Below are positions 1 to 7,213 of a stretch of DNA of 64,000 bases, in pieces. This DNA is from Actinomadura sp. DC4 (GTDB taxonomy: Bacteria > Actinomycetota > Actinomycetes > Streptosporangiales > Streptosporangiaceae): NCBI RefSeq assembly GCF_030406325.1, contig NZ_JAUEQY010000020.1, forward strand, positions 1-64,000. The letters are read 5' to 3'. How positions within the stretch are numbered: position 1 is the stretch's first letter; each line of letters starts with the position of its first letter. The notes below the pieces were generated by a model. The model was given only the letters and a program-made list of their open reading frames with translations, had not been told where the DNA came from and ran no database searches. The translations under genes and the position numbers were made by a program.

Positions 1-69
1 GATCGGTCAGACGGCGCACCCGAACTGGATCTGCCATCCGACCAGCCTCACGGCATAGCGGACACCAAC

Positions 70-114
70 CATGAACATCGACCGGCGTGTCGACCAACCC
101 GGCCAACGTTCATG
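70..114. repeat. Inverted repeat, function unknown
   Basis: CATGAAC at 70-76 is matched by GTTCATG at 108-114. It lies in the first 320 bases, which hold no convincing gene. The function is unknown; it may belong to a gene left of the window. Confidence 0.35.
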
Positions 115-135
115 GACAGAGCACTAGACGCCGAG

Positions 136-192
136 GGCGGCCCCGTACGGGCCGCCGACCAAGGGCGGGGTGCCGACCGGCACCCCGCCCTT
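136..192. terminator. Two consecutive hairpins, probable bidirectional terminator
   Basis: The first hairpin pairs GGCGGCCC (136-143) with GGGCCGCC (149-156). The second is a perfect 14-bp stem: AAGGGCGGGGTGCC (161-174), loop GACC, GGCACCCCGCCCTT (179-192). No gene ends inside the window here, so it most likely ends a transcript coming from the left edge. Confidence 0.6.
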
Positions 193-234
193 CGACATTT
201 CCAAGGGAAGTTCTCTGTCACCTCTTCGCCAGGT

Positions 235-277
235 TGTTTCAAGCTCAATTCCGTGGAAACATTTAACTTGAGTTTGA
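235..277 (+). promoter_or_regulatory. Nested inverted repeats in the hsp20 promoter region
   Basis: TGTTTC (235-240) pairs with GAAACA (256-261). An overlapping pair is TCAAGCTCAA (239-248) and TTGAGTTTGA (268-277), with one mismatch. The CTTGAGT at 267-273 equals one half of the HspR/HAIR operator (CTTGAGT-N7-ACTCAAG), but the second half is not at the canonical distance. The region sits about 45 bases upstream of the Hsp20 start, and an HspR-like gene lies just downstream, so local heat-shock control is plausible but unproven. Confidence 0.4.
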
Positions 278-320
278 GGTTAGTTCTCAGCAAGAGCCCA
301 GGAACCTGGAGGTACCAGCC

Positions 321-734
321 ATGCTGCTGACGTCGATCGACCCGTTCATGCAGGAGTTCGAGCGCCAGTTCGACCGCTTCACCCGCCGGCAGCCCGCCGT
401 CATGCCGATGGACGGCATCCGGCGTAAGGACGAGGTCGTGCTCCGCTTCGACCTGCCCGGCATCGACCCCGGCTCCATCGAGGTGACCGTGGACCGTGGC
501 GTCCTCACGGTCGGCGCGCGCCGCGAGGAGGAGCTCGCCGAGGACGAGCAGCTCTTCGTACGGGAGCGCACGATGGGCACCTACACCCGTCGCGTCTACC
601 TGTCCGAGCACCTCGACGCGTCGGCGGTCGACGCCGCGTACGAGGACGGCGTCCTCGCGGTCCGCATCCCGGTGCTGGAGCAGGCCAAGCCGCGCAAGGT
701 CGAGGTCCAGACCCGCAAGGCGCTCCGCAAGTGA
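321..734 (+). CDS. Hsp20/alpha-crystallin family small heat-shock protein
   Basis: An ATP-independent holdase chaperone of 137 residues, the normal size for the bacterial family. After an N-terminal arm (MLLTSIDPFMQEFERQF) the alpha-crystallin domain spans about residues 35-125, with the class-A-like stretch LRFDLPGIDPGSIEVTVD and the late strand motif AAYEDGVLAVRIPV, matching the family pattern A-x-x-x-n-G-v-L. The C-terminal tail is short and basic. The ATG at 321 follows GGAGGTACC at a normal spacing. The next gene downstream is an HspR-like MerR regulator, but a strong hairpin separates the two, so they may be separately transcribed. Confidence 0.9.
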   Translation: MLLTSIDPFMQEFERQFDRFTRRQPAVMPMDGIRRKDEVVLRFDLPGIDPGSIEVTVDRGVLTVGARREEELAEDEQLFVRERTMGTYTRRVYLSEHLDASAVDAAYEDGVLAVRIPVLEQAKPRKVEVQTRKALRK

Positions 735-741
735 GTGTGAC

Positions 742-782
742 CACCCGGGCGGGCCGCTCCTGTTGGGGCGCCCGCCCGGGTG
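742..782 (+). terminator. Hairpin terminator after hsp20
   Basis: A perfect 13-bp stem, CACCCGGGCGGGC (742-754) with GCCCGCCCGGGTG (770-782), starts 8 bases after the Hsp20 stop. It has no T-tract, as is usual in actinomycetes. It lies 19 bases before the next start codon, so it could also attenuate readthrough into the MerR gene. Confidence 0.7.
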
Positions 783-801
783 CGTGCATGATGGGACCGC
801 C

Positions 802-1110
802 ATGTCTTCACTGCCGATCGATGACAGCCGGGCCGCGCTCTACACCGTCGGCCAGGTCGCGACGATGCTCAGCGTGCAGCAGGCGTTCCTGCGCCGCCTC
901 GACGAGCACGAGGTCGTCCGGCCCAGCCGCTCGTCCGGGGGCCAGCGCCGCTACTCCCGCCACGAGATCACACTCGTTCAGTACGTCGTGCGGCTCGCCG
1001 ACGAGGGGATGACGCTCGCCGCCATCCGCCGTGTGCTGGAGCTCGAACGCGACCTGGAGGCCGCCCACCGGCGCATCGCCGAGCTGGAGGCCGAGCTCCG
1101 CCGCCGGTGA
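802..1110 (+). CDS. MerR-family regulator, HspR-like (paralogue 1)
   Basis: A 102-residue DNA-binding protein. The MerR winged helix runs from YTVGQVATMLSVQQAFLRRL through VVRPSRSSGGQRRYSRHEI, where the family pattern P-x-R-x-x-x-G-x-R-R-Y is intact. It ends in a heptad helix (ELERDLEAAHRRIAELEAEL) suited to dimerisation, and no C-terminal effector domain or cysteine is present. That layout is the HspR type, a heat-shock repressor, and the gene directly follows an hsp20. A close paralogue lies at 9460-9816. The ATG at 802 is chosen because the next upstream in-frame starts lie inside hsp20. Control of hsp20 by this protein is inference. Confidence 0.85.
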   Translation: MSSLPIDDSRAALYTVGQVATMLSVQQAFLRRLDEHEVVRPSRSSGGQRRYSRHEITLVQYVVRLADEGMTLAAIRRVLELERDLEAAHRRIAELEAELRRR

Positions 1111-1113
1111 ACC

Positions 1114-1896
1114 TCACGCGTCGCGGCGGTTCAGCACGAGCAGGCCGCCGGCCAGGGCGGCCGCGGTCCAGGCGAGAAGGATCCCCAGCGCCGTCCACGG
1201 GCCGAAACCGCGGTAGGTGATGAACGACGGGTCCGGCTTCACGACGCGCATCATCACGAGCCCGGCCTGGTCGGGCAGGAACTGCGCGACCGTACGGACC
1301 TTGGGCAGGTTGCCAACGCCCTGGGAGTCCAGGAAGAGCAGCGGGATCAAGATCCCCAGCGAGAGCGCCGTACCGCGCAGCATCGCCGCGACCCCCATCG
1401 CGAAGACGCAGATCAGCGTCAGGTAGACGCAGGCGAACAGCACCGCGCGCAGCACCCCGGGCGCGCCCAGGGACACGCCGTGCGGGCCGAGCGCGGACTG
1501 GGCCGTGAAGAAGGTCACGAAGCCGGTGACCAGCGAGAACACCAGAGCCGTCAGCGTCCCGGCCACGACCTTGGCCCCGTAGAACATGCCCCGCCGCGGC
1601 ACCGCCGTGAGTGAAAGGCGGATCGAGCCGCCGCCGTACTCCCCGGTGACGAGCAGGACGCCGAACACCACGAGCGCGATCTGTCCGATGGTCAGGCTGT
1701 AGAAGCCGGCCACGACCGGGTCGAAGTTGGCCCGCGCCTCCTGGTCCATCCGGCCGAAGCCGCCGCGCAGGGTCAGCCCGAAGAGGAGGCCGAGCCCCGC
1801 GCAGAGCGCGAAGGCCGTCAGCAGGCTCCAGACCGTGGACCGGAGCGTGCGGATCTTCACCCACTCGGCGCGCAGCGCCGCCACCACCGCGCTCAT
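1114..1896 (-). CDS. ABC-2 type transporter permease
   Basis: A 260-residue integral membrane protein with about six hydrophobic segments. It opens with the typical ABC-2 sequence 'LRAEWVKIRTLRSTVWSLL', an amphipathic helix followed by the first membrane span. A large extracytoplasmic part after span 1 and the motif GEYGGGSIRLSLTAVPRR, the cytoplasmic coupling region, match actinobacterial ABC-2 exporters. Its ATG overlaps the stop of the ATPase gene by four bases (ATGA, 1893-1896), so the two form one operon. The substrate cannot be read from sequence. The divergent two-component system suggests export of a toxic or envelope-active compound. Confidence 0.88.
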   Translation of the reverse strand: MSAVVAALRAEWVKIRTLRSTVWSLLTAFALCAGLGLLFGLTLRGGFGRMDQEARANFDPVVAGFYSLTIGQIALVVFGVLLVTGEYGGGSIRLSLTAVPRRGMFYGAKVVAGTLTALVFSLVTGFVTFFTAQSALGPHGVSLGAPGVLRAVLFACVYLTLICVFAMGVAAMLRGTALSLGILIPLLFLDSQGVGNLPKVRTVAQFLPDQAGLVMMRVVKPDPSFITYRGFGPWTALGILLAWTAAALAGGLLVLNRRDA

Positions 1897-2789
1897 CGCG
1901 GACCCCCGGTGAGCCGCATGAAGGCATCCTCCAGCGAGGCCGGGCGGACGGTGACCTCGTGCACCACCAGCCGGTGGGCGGCGGCCAGCTCGCCGACGGC
2001 CGCGGGTTCGGCGGCCTCCGCCTCGAGCGCGCCGTCCGGCGCCTGCCGTACGGTGAGGCCGGCCGCGGTGAGGACGTCGCGCATCCGCTCCGGCTCGGGC
2101 GTGCGGATCCGTACGTGGGAGCTCGTGTTGGCGCCGATGAACTCCGCCATCGAGGTGTCGGCGAGCAGCCGGCCGCGACCGATCACGATCAGGTGGTCGG
2201 CGGTCAGCGCCATCTCGCTCATCAGGTGGCTGGAGACCAACACGGTCCGGCCCTCCGCGGCCAGCCCCTTCATCAGGTTCCGCACCCACCGGATGCCCTC
2301 GGGGTCGAGCCCGTTGACCGGCTCGTCGAGGAGCAGCACCGGCGGGTCGCCGAGCAGGGCCGCGGCGATGCCGAGCCGCTGCGCCATGCCGAGCGACAGG
2401 CCCTTCGCGCGTTTCCGCGCGGCGCCTCCCAGCCCGACCAGGTCCAGCACCTCGCGTACCCGCGTCACCGGGACGCGGTTGCTCCGGGCCAGCCACAGGA
2501 GATGGTCGGCCGCGCGGCGGCCGCGGTGCGCGCCGGTGCTCTCCAGCAGCGCGCCGACCCGGGTGAGGGGCCGCGGCAGGTGCTGGAAGGGCTCGCCGTC
2601 GATCAGAACCCCTCCGCCGGCGGGACGGTCGAGCCCGAGCATGATCCGCATCGTGGTGGACTTTCCCGCGCCGTTGGGTCCGAGGAACCCGGTCACCTGA
2701 CCCGGCCGCACCGTGAAGGACAGCCCGTCGACCGCGACCGTGCCGCCGTATCTCTTTCTGAGGTCTCGTACTTCGATCACCGGATCCAC
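1893..2789 (-). CDS. ABC transporter ATP-binding protein (ABC-2 exporter type)
   Basis: The nucleotide-binding subunit, about 298 residues from the GTG at 2789; a second GTG at 2780 is equally possible and neither has a good ribosome site. Walker A is GPNGAGKST, the signature is LSLGMAQRLGIAAAL, Walker B is VLLLDEPVNGLD, and the H-loop is VSSHLMSEM. The C-terminal 90 residues form the accessory domain found in DrrA/CcmA-like and bacitracin-type exporters, ending SLEDAFMRLTGG. It is the first gene of a two-gene operon with the permease. The divergent sensor kinase/response regulator pair shares its promoter region, as in antibiotic-sensing exporters, and is its likely regulator. Confidence 0.92.
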   Translation of the reverse strand: MDPVIEVRDLRKRYGGTVAVDGLSFTVRPGQVTGFLGPNGAGKSTTMRIMLGLDRPAGGGVLIDGEPFQHLPRPLTRVGALLESTGAHRGRRAADHLLWLARSNRVPVTRVREVLDLVGLGGAARKRAKGLSLGMAQRLGIAAALLGDPPVLLLDEPVNGLDPEGIRWVRNLMKGLAAEGRTVLVSSHLMSEMALTADHLIVIGRGRLLADTSMAEFIGANTSSHVRIRTPEPERMRDVLTAAGLTVRQAPDGALEAEAAEPAAVGELAAAHRLVVHEVTVRPASLEDAFMRLTGGPR

Positions 2790-2821
2790 GCTAGGAACCG
2801 GGCCGGTCGCGGGACAGTCGG

Positions 2822-2849
2822 CGAAAGTCTCCGGCTTCGTCCACTTTCG
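2822..2849. promoter_or_regulatory. Inverted repeat CGAAAGT-N14-ACTTTCG in divergent promoter
   Basis: CGAAAGT (2822-2828) is perfectly matched by ACTTTCG (2843-2849) in the 89-base gap between the ABC exporter operon and the sensor-kinase operon. Its position between divergent genes and its 21-bp half-site spacing suit binding by the adjacent LuxR/NarL-type response regulator. The kinase gene has a TAGCCT hexamer a few bases before its ATG and no ribosome site, so a leaderless transcript is possible. Confidence 0.45.
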
Positions 2850-2878
2850 TCGATCACCCACGCCGTAGCCTGCTGGGC

Positions 2879-4048
2879 ATGGCCCGACACCTTCTCGCCG
2901 CCGCCGTGATCGCGGCCGAGACCGCCCTGTACGCGGCCGGAGGCTCGCCGCCCGTCTGGGGCGTCGTGGCGTACGCGTCGGTGGTCACTCTGGCCGTGGC
3001 GCTGGGCTTCCGGTATCCGGTGGCCGCCTTCGCGCTGACCGTGGCGCTCGCCGTGCCGGTCGGCGGAGCGTACGTCCTGCTGCTGTGGACCGCCTACCAG
3101 GCCGGTCGCCAGGTCGTCTCGGCGCGGGGCACGGCGATCGTCGCCGGCGCGGCGACCGGCGGCCTCGGCATCCTGCTCCTCGCGCGTCCCGGCGACACTC
3201 GCGCCGTTCCCAACCTCGTCTGCGCGTACGTCGTGTTCGTCGGGCTTCCGCTGCTCGTCGGCCGCTACCTCGCCCAGCACCGGCGGCTGCTGTCGGCGCT
3301 CGACCGGCACAACCGCCGGCTGCTGAGCGAGCGCGACCTTCTCGCCGAGCGGGAGCGGCTGCGCGAACGGCTGCGGATCGCCCGTGACATGCACGACTCG
3401 CTCGGCCGCCGCCTCAGCCTCGTGTCGATCCAGGCGGCGGCGCTGGAGGTGTCGGTGCCGGCCGAGCAGCGCGTCGCCGTACGGCGGCTGGCCACGGCGG
3501 CGGGCGGCGCGCTGGACGAGTTGCACGACGTGGTCGGCGAGCTCCGCGGCCGTACGCCCGGCGTCGAGGCGATCGAGGAGGTCGTCGGAGAGTTCCGCTC
3601 GGCGGGTGTGCCGGTGACGCTGCGCCGCGCCGGGGAGCCGCAGCCGGTCACCGCGGCCGCGGGGGAGACGGCGTACCGGGCGGTCGAGGAAGGGCTGACC
3701 AACGCGGCCCGGCACGCCTCCGGCGGGGACGTCACGGTGAGCGTCGGATGGGAGCCCGAAACGCTTCTGATCGGCGTCGTCAACCGTGTCCCACACGCCT
3801 CTGGGACACGTCCCGCGAGCGCCGGCCACGGCCTGGCGGGGCTGGAGGAGCGGGTGCGGGCGGCGGGCGGCCGGCTGGAGCACGGGCCGGGCGAGGGGGA
3901 GTACCGGCTCGCCGTGACGCTGCCCGTCACCCCGGCCGAGGACGACCTTCCGGAGGCCATCGGGATCCGTACGGCGGCGCTCGGGTTCGCCACCGCCGTG
4001 CTGATGTTCGTGGTGCTGCCCGCGGGAATGCTGGTGGGGGTGGGATGA
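2879..4048 (+). CDS. Sensor histidine kinase, NarL/DesK type, with C-terminal membrane segment
   Basis: A 389-residue two-component sensor. About four membrane spans occupy residues 1-130 and are followed by a coiled linker rich in R and E (about 134-166). The HisKA_3 dimerisation box is RIARDMHDSLGRRLS with phospho-acceptor His172. The ATPase domain has the N-box NAARHA and G-box GHGLAGLEERV. Unusually, the last ~28 residues after the ATPase domain (AALGFATAVLMFVVLPAGML) are strongly hydrophobic and look like one more membrane helix, so the catalytic domain would be tethered at both ends. The response regulator starts two bases after its stop. Divergent to the ABC exporter, which it probably controls. 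Confidence 0.9.
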   Translation: MARHLLAAAVIAAETALYAAGGSPPVWGVVAYASVVTLAVALGFRYPVAAFALTVALAVPVGGAYVLLLWTAYQAGRQVVSARGTAIVAGAATGGLGILLLARPGDTRAVPNLVCAYVVFVGLPLLVGRYLAQHRRLLSALDRHNRRLLSERDLLAERERLRERLRIARDMHDSLGRRLSLVSIQAAALEVSVPAEQRVAVRRLATAAGGALDELHDVVGELRGRTPGVEAIEEVVGEFRSAGVPVTLRRAGEPQPVTAAAGETAYRAVEEGLTNAARHASGGDVTVSVGWEPETLLIGVVNRVPHASGTRPASAGHGLAGLEERVRAAGGRLEHGPGEGEYRLAVTLPVTPAEDDLPEAIGIRTAALGFATAVLMFVVLPAGMLVGVG

Positions 4049-4049
4049 G

Positions 4050-4715
4050 GTGATCCGGGTCCTGCTCGCCGACGACGAGCCGCTGATCCTGGCCGGCATC
4101 CGCACCGTGCTGGAGTCGGCGGGCGACATCGAGGTCGTCGCCGAGGCCGGCGACGGCCGGGCGGCCGTGGAGGAGGCGCTCAGGCACCGCGTCGACGTGG
4201 CCCTGGTCGACATCAGCATGCCGGTGCTCGACGGCCTGAGCGCGGTCGAGGAGCTCGCGCGGCAGGCACCCGGCGTACGGGCCGTCGTGCTCACGTCCTT
4301 CGGCGTGGAGTCCAACGTCCAGCGGGCGCTGGCGAGCGGTACGGCCGGGTTCGTCCTGAAGAACTGCCGGCCCGAGGAGCTCATCCGCGCGGTACGCGCG
4401 GCCTACGAGGGCGACGCGTACCTGTCCCCCGCCGTGACCCGCATGGTCCTGGGCATGGTGACGCCCGAGCCTCGGCGGGAGGCCGCCGAGCGGCTGGCGG
4501 CCCTGACCGTACGGGAGGCGGACGTCGTGCACCTCGTAGCGGAGGGACTGTCCAACGCCGAGATCGGCCGCCGGCTGCACATGAGCGAGGCGACCATCAA
4601 GACGTACGTGAGTCGCGTCCTCGCCAAGCTCGGCTGCGTCAACCGCGTCCAGGCGGCGCTCCTGGCCCGCGACGCCGGAGGACCCCCGCCGAGGCGGCGG
4701 CCACCAGAACGATGA
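4050..4715 (+). CDS. LuxR/NarL-family response regulator
   Basis: A 221-residue partner of the preceding kinase. The receiver domain has the acidic pocket DDE at 8-10 and phospho-acceptor Asp54 in VALVDISMP, then a switch region with KNCRPEEL. The C-terminal LuxR helix-turn-helix reads LTVREADVVHLVAEGLSNAE and continues to LHMSEATIKTYVSRVLAKLG. The start is a GTG at 4050, right after the kinase stop. The last 25 residues are proline/arginine-rich and overlap, on the opposite strand, the 3' end of the MFS gene by 77 bases. It likely binds the inverted repeat at 2822-2849. Confidence 0.93.
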   Translation: MIRVLLADDEPLILAGIRTVLESAGDIEVVAEAGDGRAAVEEALRHRVDVALVDISMPVLDGLSAVEELARQAPGVRAVVLTSFGVESNVQRALASGTAGFVLKNCRPEELIRAVRAAYEGDAYLSPAVTRMVLGMVTPEPRREAAERLAALTVREADVVHLVAEGLSNAEIGRRLHMSEATIKTYVSRVLAKLGCVNRVQAALLARDAGGPPPRRRPPER

Positions 4716-5802
4716 CGGCCGCGAGGACCAGGGCGTCCCGGTAGCCGTGGTGGAGCAGGGGAGTCACGATCAGCGGGCCGGCGATCTGGCCGGCGGAGTA
4801 CCCCGCCGTCAGCAGCGCGACGGAGCGGGGGAACCGCAGGTCGGTACCCGCGCCGAGCGCCAGCGTGCTGACCCCGACGAACGTGGCGCCGAACAGGGCC
4901 GCCGAGATCAGCGCCGCCGCCACCCCGCCCAGGAGGGCGGGCGTGGCGATGCCGGCCGCCTGCACGACGAGCGCGGTGACCAGGAGACCGGGACGGGACC
5001 AGCGCCGGTGCAGCCAGGCCCACAGCGCGGAGGAGGGCACGGCCGCCAGGCCGACCAGGGTCCAGGCGGCGCTCCCGATCCAGGCGGGAGCCCGCTGCTC
5101 GATCGCGGCGACCAGGAAGGTGCCCGCGATGATGTAGCCGACGCCCTCCAGCGTGTACGAGACGAACAGCGCGGCGAAGAGGCCCTTCGCCCGGCCGTCT
5201 CCGCTGTCGGCCGGCCGGGGCGCAGGCTCCGGCTCCGGCCGCAGGTTCCACGAGGCGACGGCGAGCAGGACGGTCAGCCCCGCGGCGGCCCACCACGCCG
5301 CGCGCCAGTCCGCGACGGAGCGCAGGACCAGCACCAGCAGCCCGGACAGCGCGATGCCCGCGCCGATGCCGCCGAAGGCCCAGCCCGGTAGGTGCACCGG
5401 GTGGCCGCGCAGGTGGCCGAGCACCGAGCTCACGGCGATGACGAAGATCAGCGCGCTGGCCACACCGGCGAGCAGCCGGAGCCCCAGCCACACCGCGGTC
5501 GCGTGCGTCGACGGCATGGCGGCGAGGGTCGCGACGAGGACCAGCAGCGAGCAGCGCAGGACGGCAGGGGAGCGCACCAGCCGCGGGAGGAGGATGCCGC
5601 CGAGGGCGCCGGCCAGGTAACCGACGTAGTTGGCCGTCGCCAGGCCCGCGCCCGCCCTGGCCGACAGGCCGGCCTGGGCGGTCATGAGCGGAAGGATGGG
5701 CGTGTAGACGAATCGGCCGACGCCCATGCCCGCCGCGAGCACGGCGGCGGCCCGGACGATGTGGCCCCACGGCGCGCCGGCGAGGCCGCGTGCTGGGCGC
5801 AT
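4639..5802 (-). CDS. MFS transporter, YbfB/YjiJ family
   Basis: A 387-residue, 12-span major-facilitator protein. The first loop motif after span 1 is GVGRFVYTPILPLMTAQAGLS, which is characteristic of the YbfB/YjiJ branch, and the WLGLRLLAGVASALIFV segment fits the central pore helices. The ATG at 5802 is preceded by GGAGGAG at ideal spacing, which decides the start against several upstream in-frame codons. The gene has a possible 5' leader of up to 400 bases holding strong hairpins (see 6020-6127). Its final span and tail overlap the end of the convergent response-regulator gene. The substrate is unknown. Confidence 0.88.
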   Translation of the reverse strand: MRPARGLAGAPWGHIVRAAAVLAAGMGVGRFVYTPILPLMTAQAGLSARAGAGLATANYVGYLAGALGGILLPRLVRSPAVLRCSLLVLVATLAAMPSTHATAVWLGLRLLAGVASALIFVIAVSSVLGHLRGHPVHLPGWAFGGIGAGIALSGLLVLVLRSVADWRAAWWAAAGLTVLLAVASWNLRPEPEPAPRPADSGDGRAKGLFAALFVSYTLEGVGYIIAGTFLVAAIEQRAPAWIGSAAWTLVGLAAVPSSALWAWLHRRWSRPGLLVTALVVQAAGIATPALLGGVAAALISAALFGATFVGVSTLALGAGTDLRFPRSVALLTAGYSAGQIAGPLIVTPLLHHGYRDALVLAAVIVLVAAASAGVLRRRGPGAPPGRG

Positions 5803-6019
5803 GGGGCTCCTCCGGCGGTGGGGGACAGGGGAACGACGTCCCGCCGCGGCCGGGGTGCCGGGGCGAGACGCCGTTCGGGGGCGGCTCTCCGCCCGGGGGG
5901 TACGGGGAAGGGACGTGCCGGTCCCGCGTCTCCACAATGCAGGTTCGGTCGGCGGTCATGCCAGGACGGAATTTCTCCCTGCTGGTAGGCGCGGTCTCCC
6001 AACGACCGGCGCGACGAAA

Positions 6020-6127
6020 AACGGCGCTGCCCTCCGCCGCTCTGTAGAGCGGGCGGACGGGCAACGCCGTTCTCTCCTCCGGTGCCCGGCCGGCGGGGGT
6101 CGTGCGGGGGCGGCACCGGAGGAGAGA
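6020..6127. other. Two large hairpins in the 5803-6208 intergenic region
   Basis: A long imperfect hairpin spans 6020-6071 (AACGGCG/CGCCGTT, GCCC/GGGC, TCCGCC/GGGCGGA and GCTC/GAGC around a TGTA loop). Directly abutting it is a perfect 16-bp stem, TCTCTCCTCCGGTGCC (6071-6086) with GGCACCGGAGGAGAGA (6112-6127). They lie downstream of the NlpC/P60 gene and upstream of the MFS gene, both on the minus strand. They could be a terminator for the former, a structured leader for the latter, or both. The rest of 5803-6208 shows no convincing gene. Confidence 0.5.
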
Positions 6128-6208
6128 TGACGCGCCGGCCGGGCGGTGGCCGACGCCGAGGAGCCGAGGGCGGGGGATGGCGCCCCCGCCCTCAGGCTCA
6201 TGGCTTAC

Positions 6209-6805
6209 TCAGCCCACGAGCTTCTTCGGGTGGTAGGCGTGGTACTGGCTGCCCGAGGCCAGGCCGTAGGTACGGGTGCGGTGGTCGGTGCCGTAGCTGC
6301 CGCGCTGCTCGTACTCCCAGTAGGAGGTGTGCTTGCTGTTCGCCCACTTCTCGAAGATGACGACGTGGCGGGTGTTGCTGGTGCCGGTCGCGTCGATGAT
6401 GAGGTCGCCCTGCTTCAGCGCCGACATCTTGATCTTCGTGGTGACGCTGGACTTGGCCAGGCCGACCGTGTTCAGGCCCGGCTTGCCGAGCGCGAGGGCC
6501 ATGGAGGCGTAGCCCGAGCAGTCGGTGCGGTAGCCGCCGTGCGTCTTGGACTGGCTGTACGGAACGCGCGAGGAGGTGTGGGGGTGCCAGGTCTTCGCGT
6601 TGGCGATCACCTTCGCCCGCGTGATGGTCGCGGCGGCGAGGGGCGCCACGTTGTTCTGCGAGGCGGCCTGGACCGCGACGTTGGAGGAGTCCGGCTTGGC
6701 CGAAGTGGACGTCGTGGTGGCGGCGGTGACCCCGTAGACGGCCGCGGCCGCACCGGTCAGCGCGAGGGCGCCGGCACCGACGCGAACGGCGAGTTGCGTA
6801 CGCAT
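6209..6805 (-). CDS. Secreted NlpC/P60-fold cysteine hydrolase
   Basis: A 198-residue exported protein. The signal segment is residues 1-30 (VGAGALALTGAAAAVYGVTA), followed by an S/T/A-rich linker. The catalytic domain starts near residue 70. GYRTDCSGYASMAL holds Cys96 in the NlpC/P60 DCSGY box, KQGDLII is the conserved GDL turn, RHVVIFEKW holds His147, and YWEYEQRG supplies Glu164 or Glu166 as third residue. It probably cleaves a peptide or amide bond in the cell wall. The ATG at 6805 has GGAG at good spacing; an ATG at 6817 is possible. The divergent gene at 7214 carries a clearly homologous domain without these residues. Confidence 0.8.
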   Translation of the reverse strand: MRTQLAVRVGAGALALTGAAAAVYGVTAATTTSTSAKPDSSNVAVQAASQNNVAPLAAATITRAKVIANAKTWHPHTSSRVPYSQSKTHGGYRTDCSGYASMALALGKPGLNTVGLAKSSVTTKIKMSALKQGDLIIDATGTSNTRHVVIFEKWANSKHTSYWEYEQRGSYGTDHRTRTYGLASGSQYHAYHPKKLVG

Positions 6806-6834
6806 GTGTTTCTCCATCTGATCTCGGGTGGGGA

Positions 6835-6867
6835 TGCGGCATTCCGTCAGGTCGTCGGTATGCCGCA
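6835..6867. promoter_or_regulatory. Inverted repeat TGCGGCAT-N17-ATGCCGCA upstream of the NlpC/P60 gene
   Basis: TGCGGCAT (6835-6842) is perfectly matched by ATGCCGCA (6860-6867), 30 to 62 bases upstream of the minus-strand start at 6805. The word GCGGCATT recurs at 7179-7186 in front of the divergent pseudo-hydrolase regulator, suggesting a shared operator. The remainder of the ~400-base gap 6806-7213 shows no other supported feature. Confidence 0.4.
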
Positions 6868-7168
6868 CGGTCCGAACGATGCATAAACGTAGATAGATGC
6901 GCCGTTGTCCGCCAGAGGATCCGTTGGTCCCGGGACGGAAACATCACCCTTCAGCGGGGCGAACAGGGCATACTTCTGCGACATGGGACAACGGTGGGAC
7001 AGAGGGAGGTGGCTTCTGACCAGCGCCAAAGTAGACGGTTACCCCGTCGACCGGCGGTTTCACCATAACGACTACTCCGAGTATTCGCCCCGGTCGAGAT
7101 CCGTGAAATCGGGCCTCCGGGGTGCCGGGCGTGCACTACAAACGTCGCGTCGGCAAACGTGGCGAAAC

Positions 7169-7184
7169 TGCCGAACTGGCGGCA
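7169..7184. promoter_or_regulatory. Inverted repeat TGCCG-N6-CGGCA upstream of the transmembrane regulator
   Basis: TGCCG (7169-7173) pairs with CGGCA (7180-7184), 30-45 bases before the GTG start at 7214. It includes GCGGCATT, also present in the repeat at 6835-6867. A candidate autoregulatory site for the neighbouring helix-turn-helix protein; this is inference. Confidence 0.35.
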
Positions 7185-7213
7185 TTGGAGATGCTTTAGC
7201 GGAAAGGTAGAGA

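Noticed and set aside
6847-7029. A short minus-strand frame upstream of the NlpC/P60 gene (SQKYALFAPLKGDVSVPG)
   Set aside because: No ribosome site, no family, and it covers the region where the promoter and repeat of the hydrolase should lie.
6806-7213. A c-di-AMP (ydaO) riboswitch, which often precedes wall hydrolase genes in actinomycetes
   Set aside because: I could not find the conserved core sequence elements on either strand by eye. A covariance-model search would be decisive.
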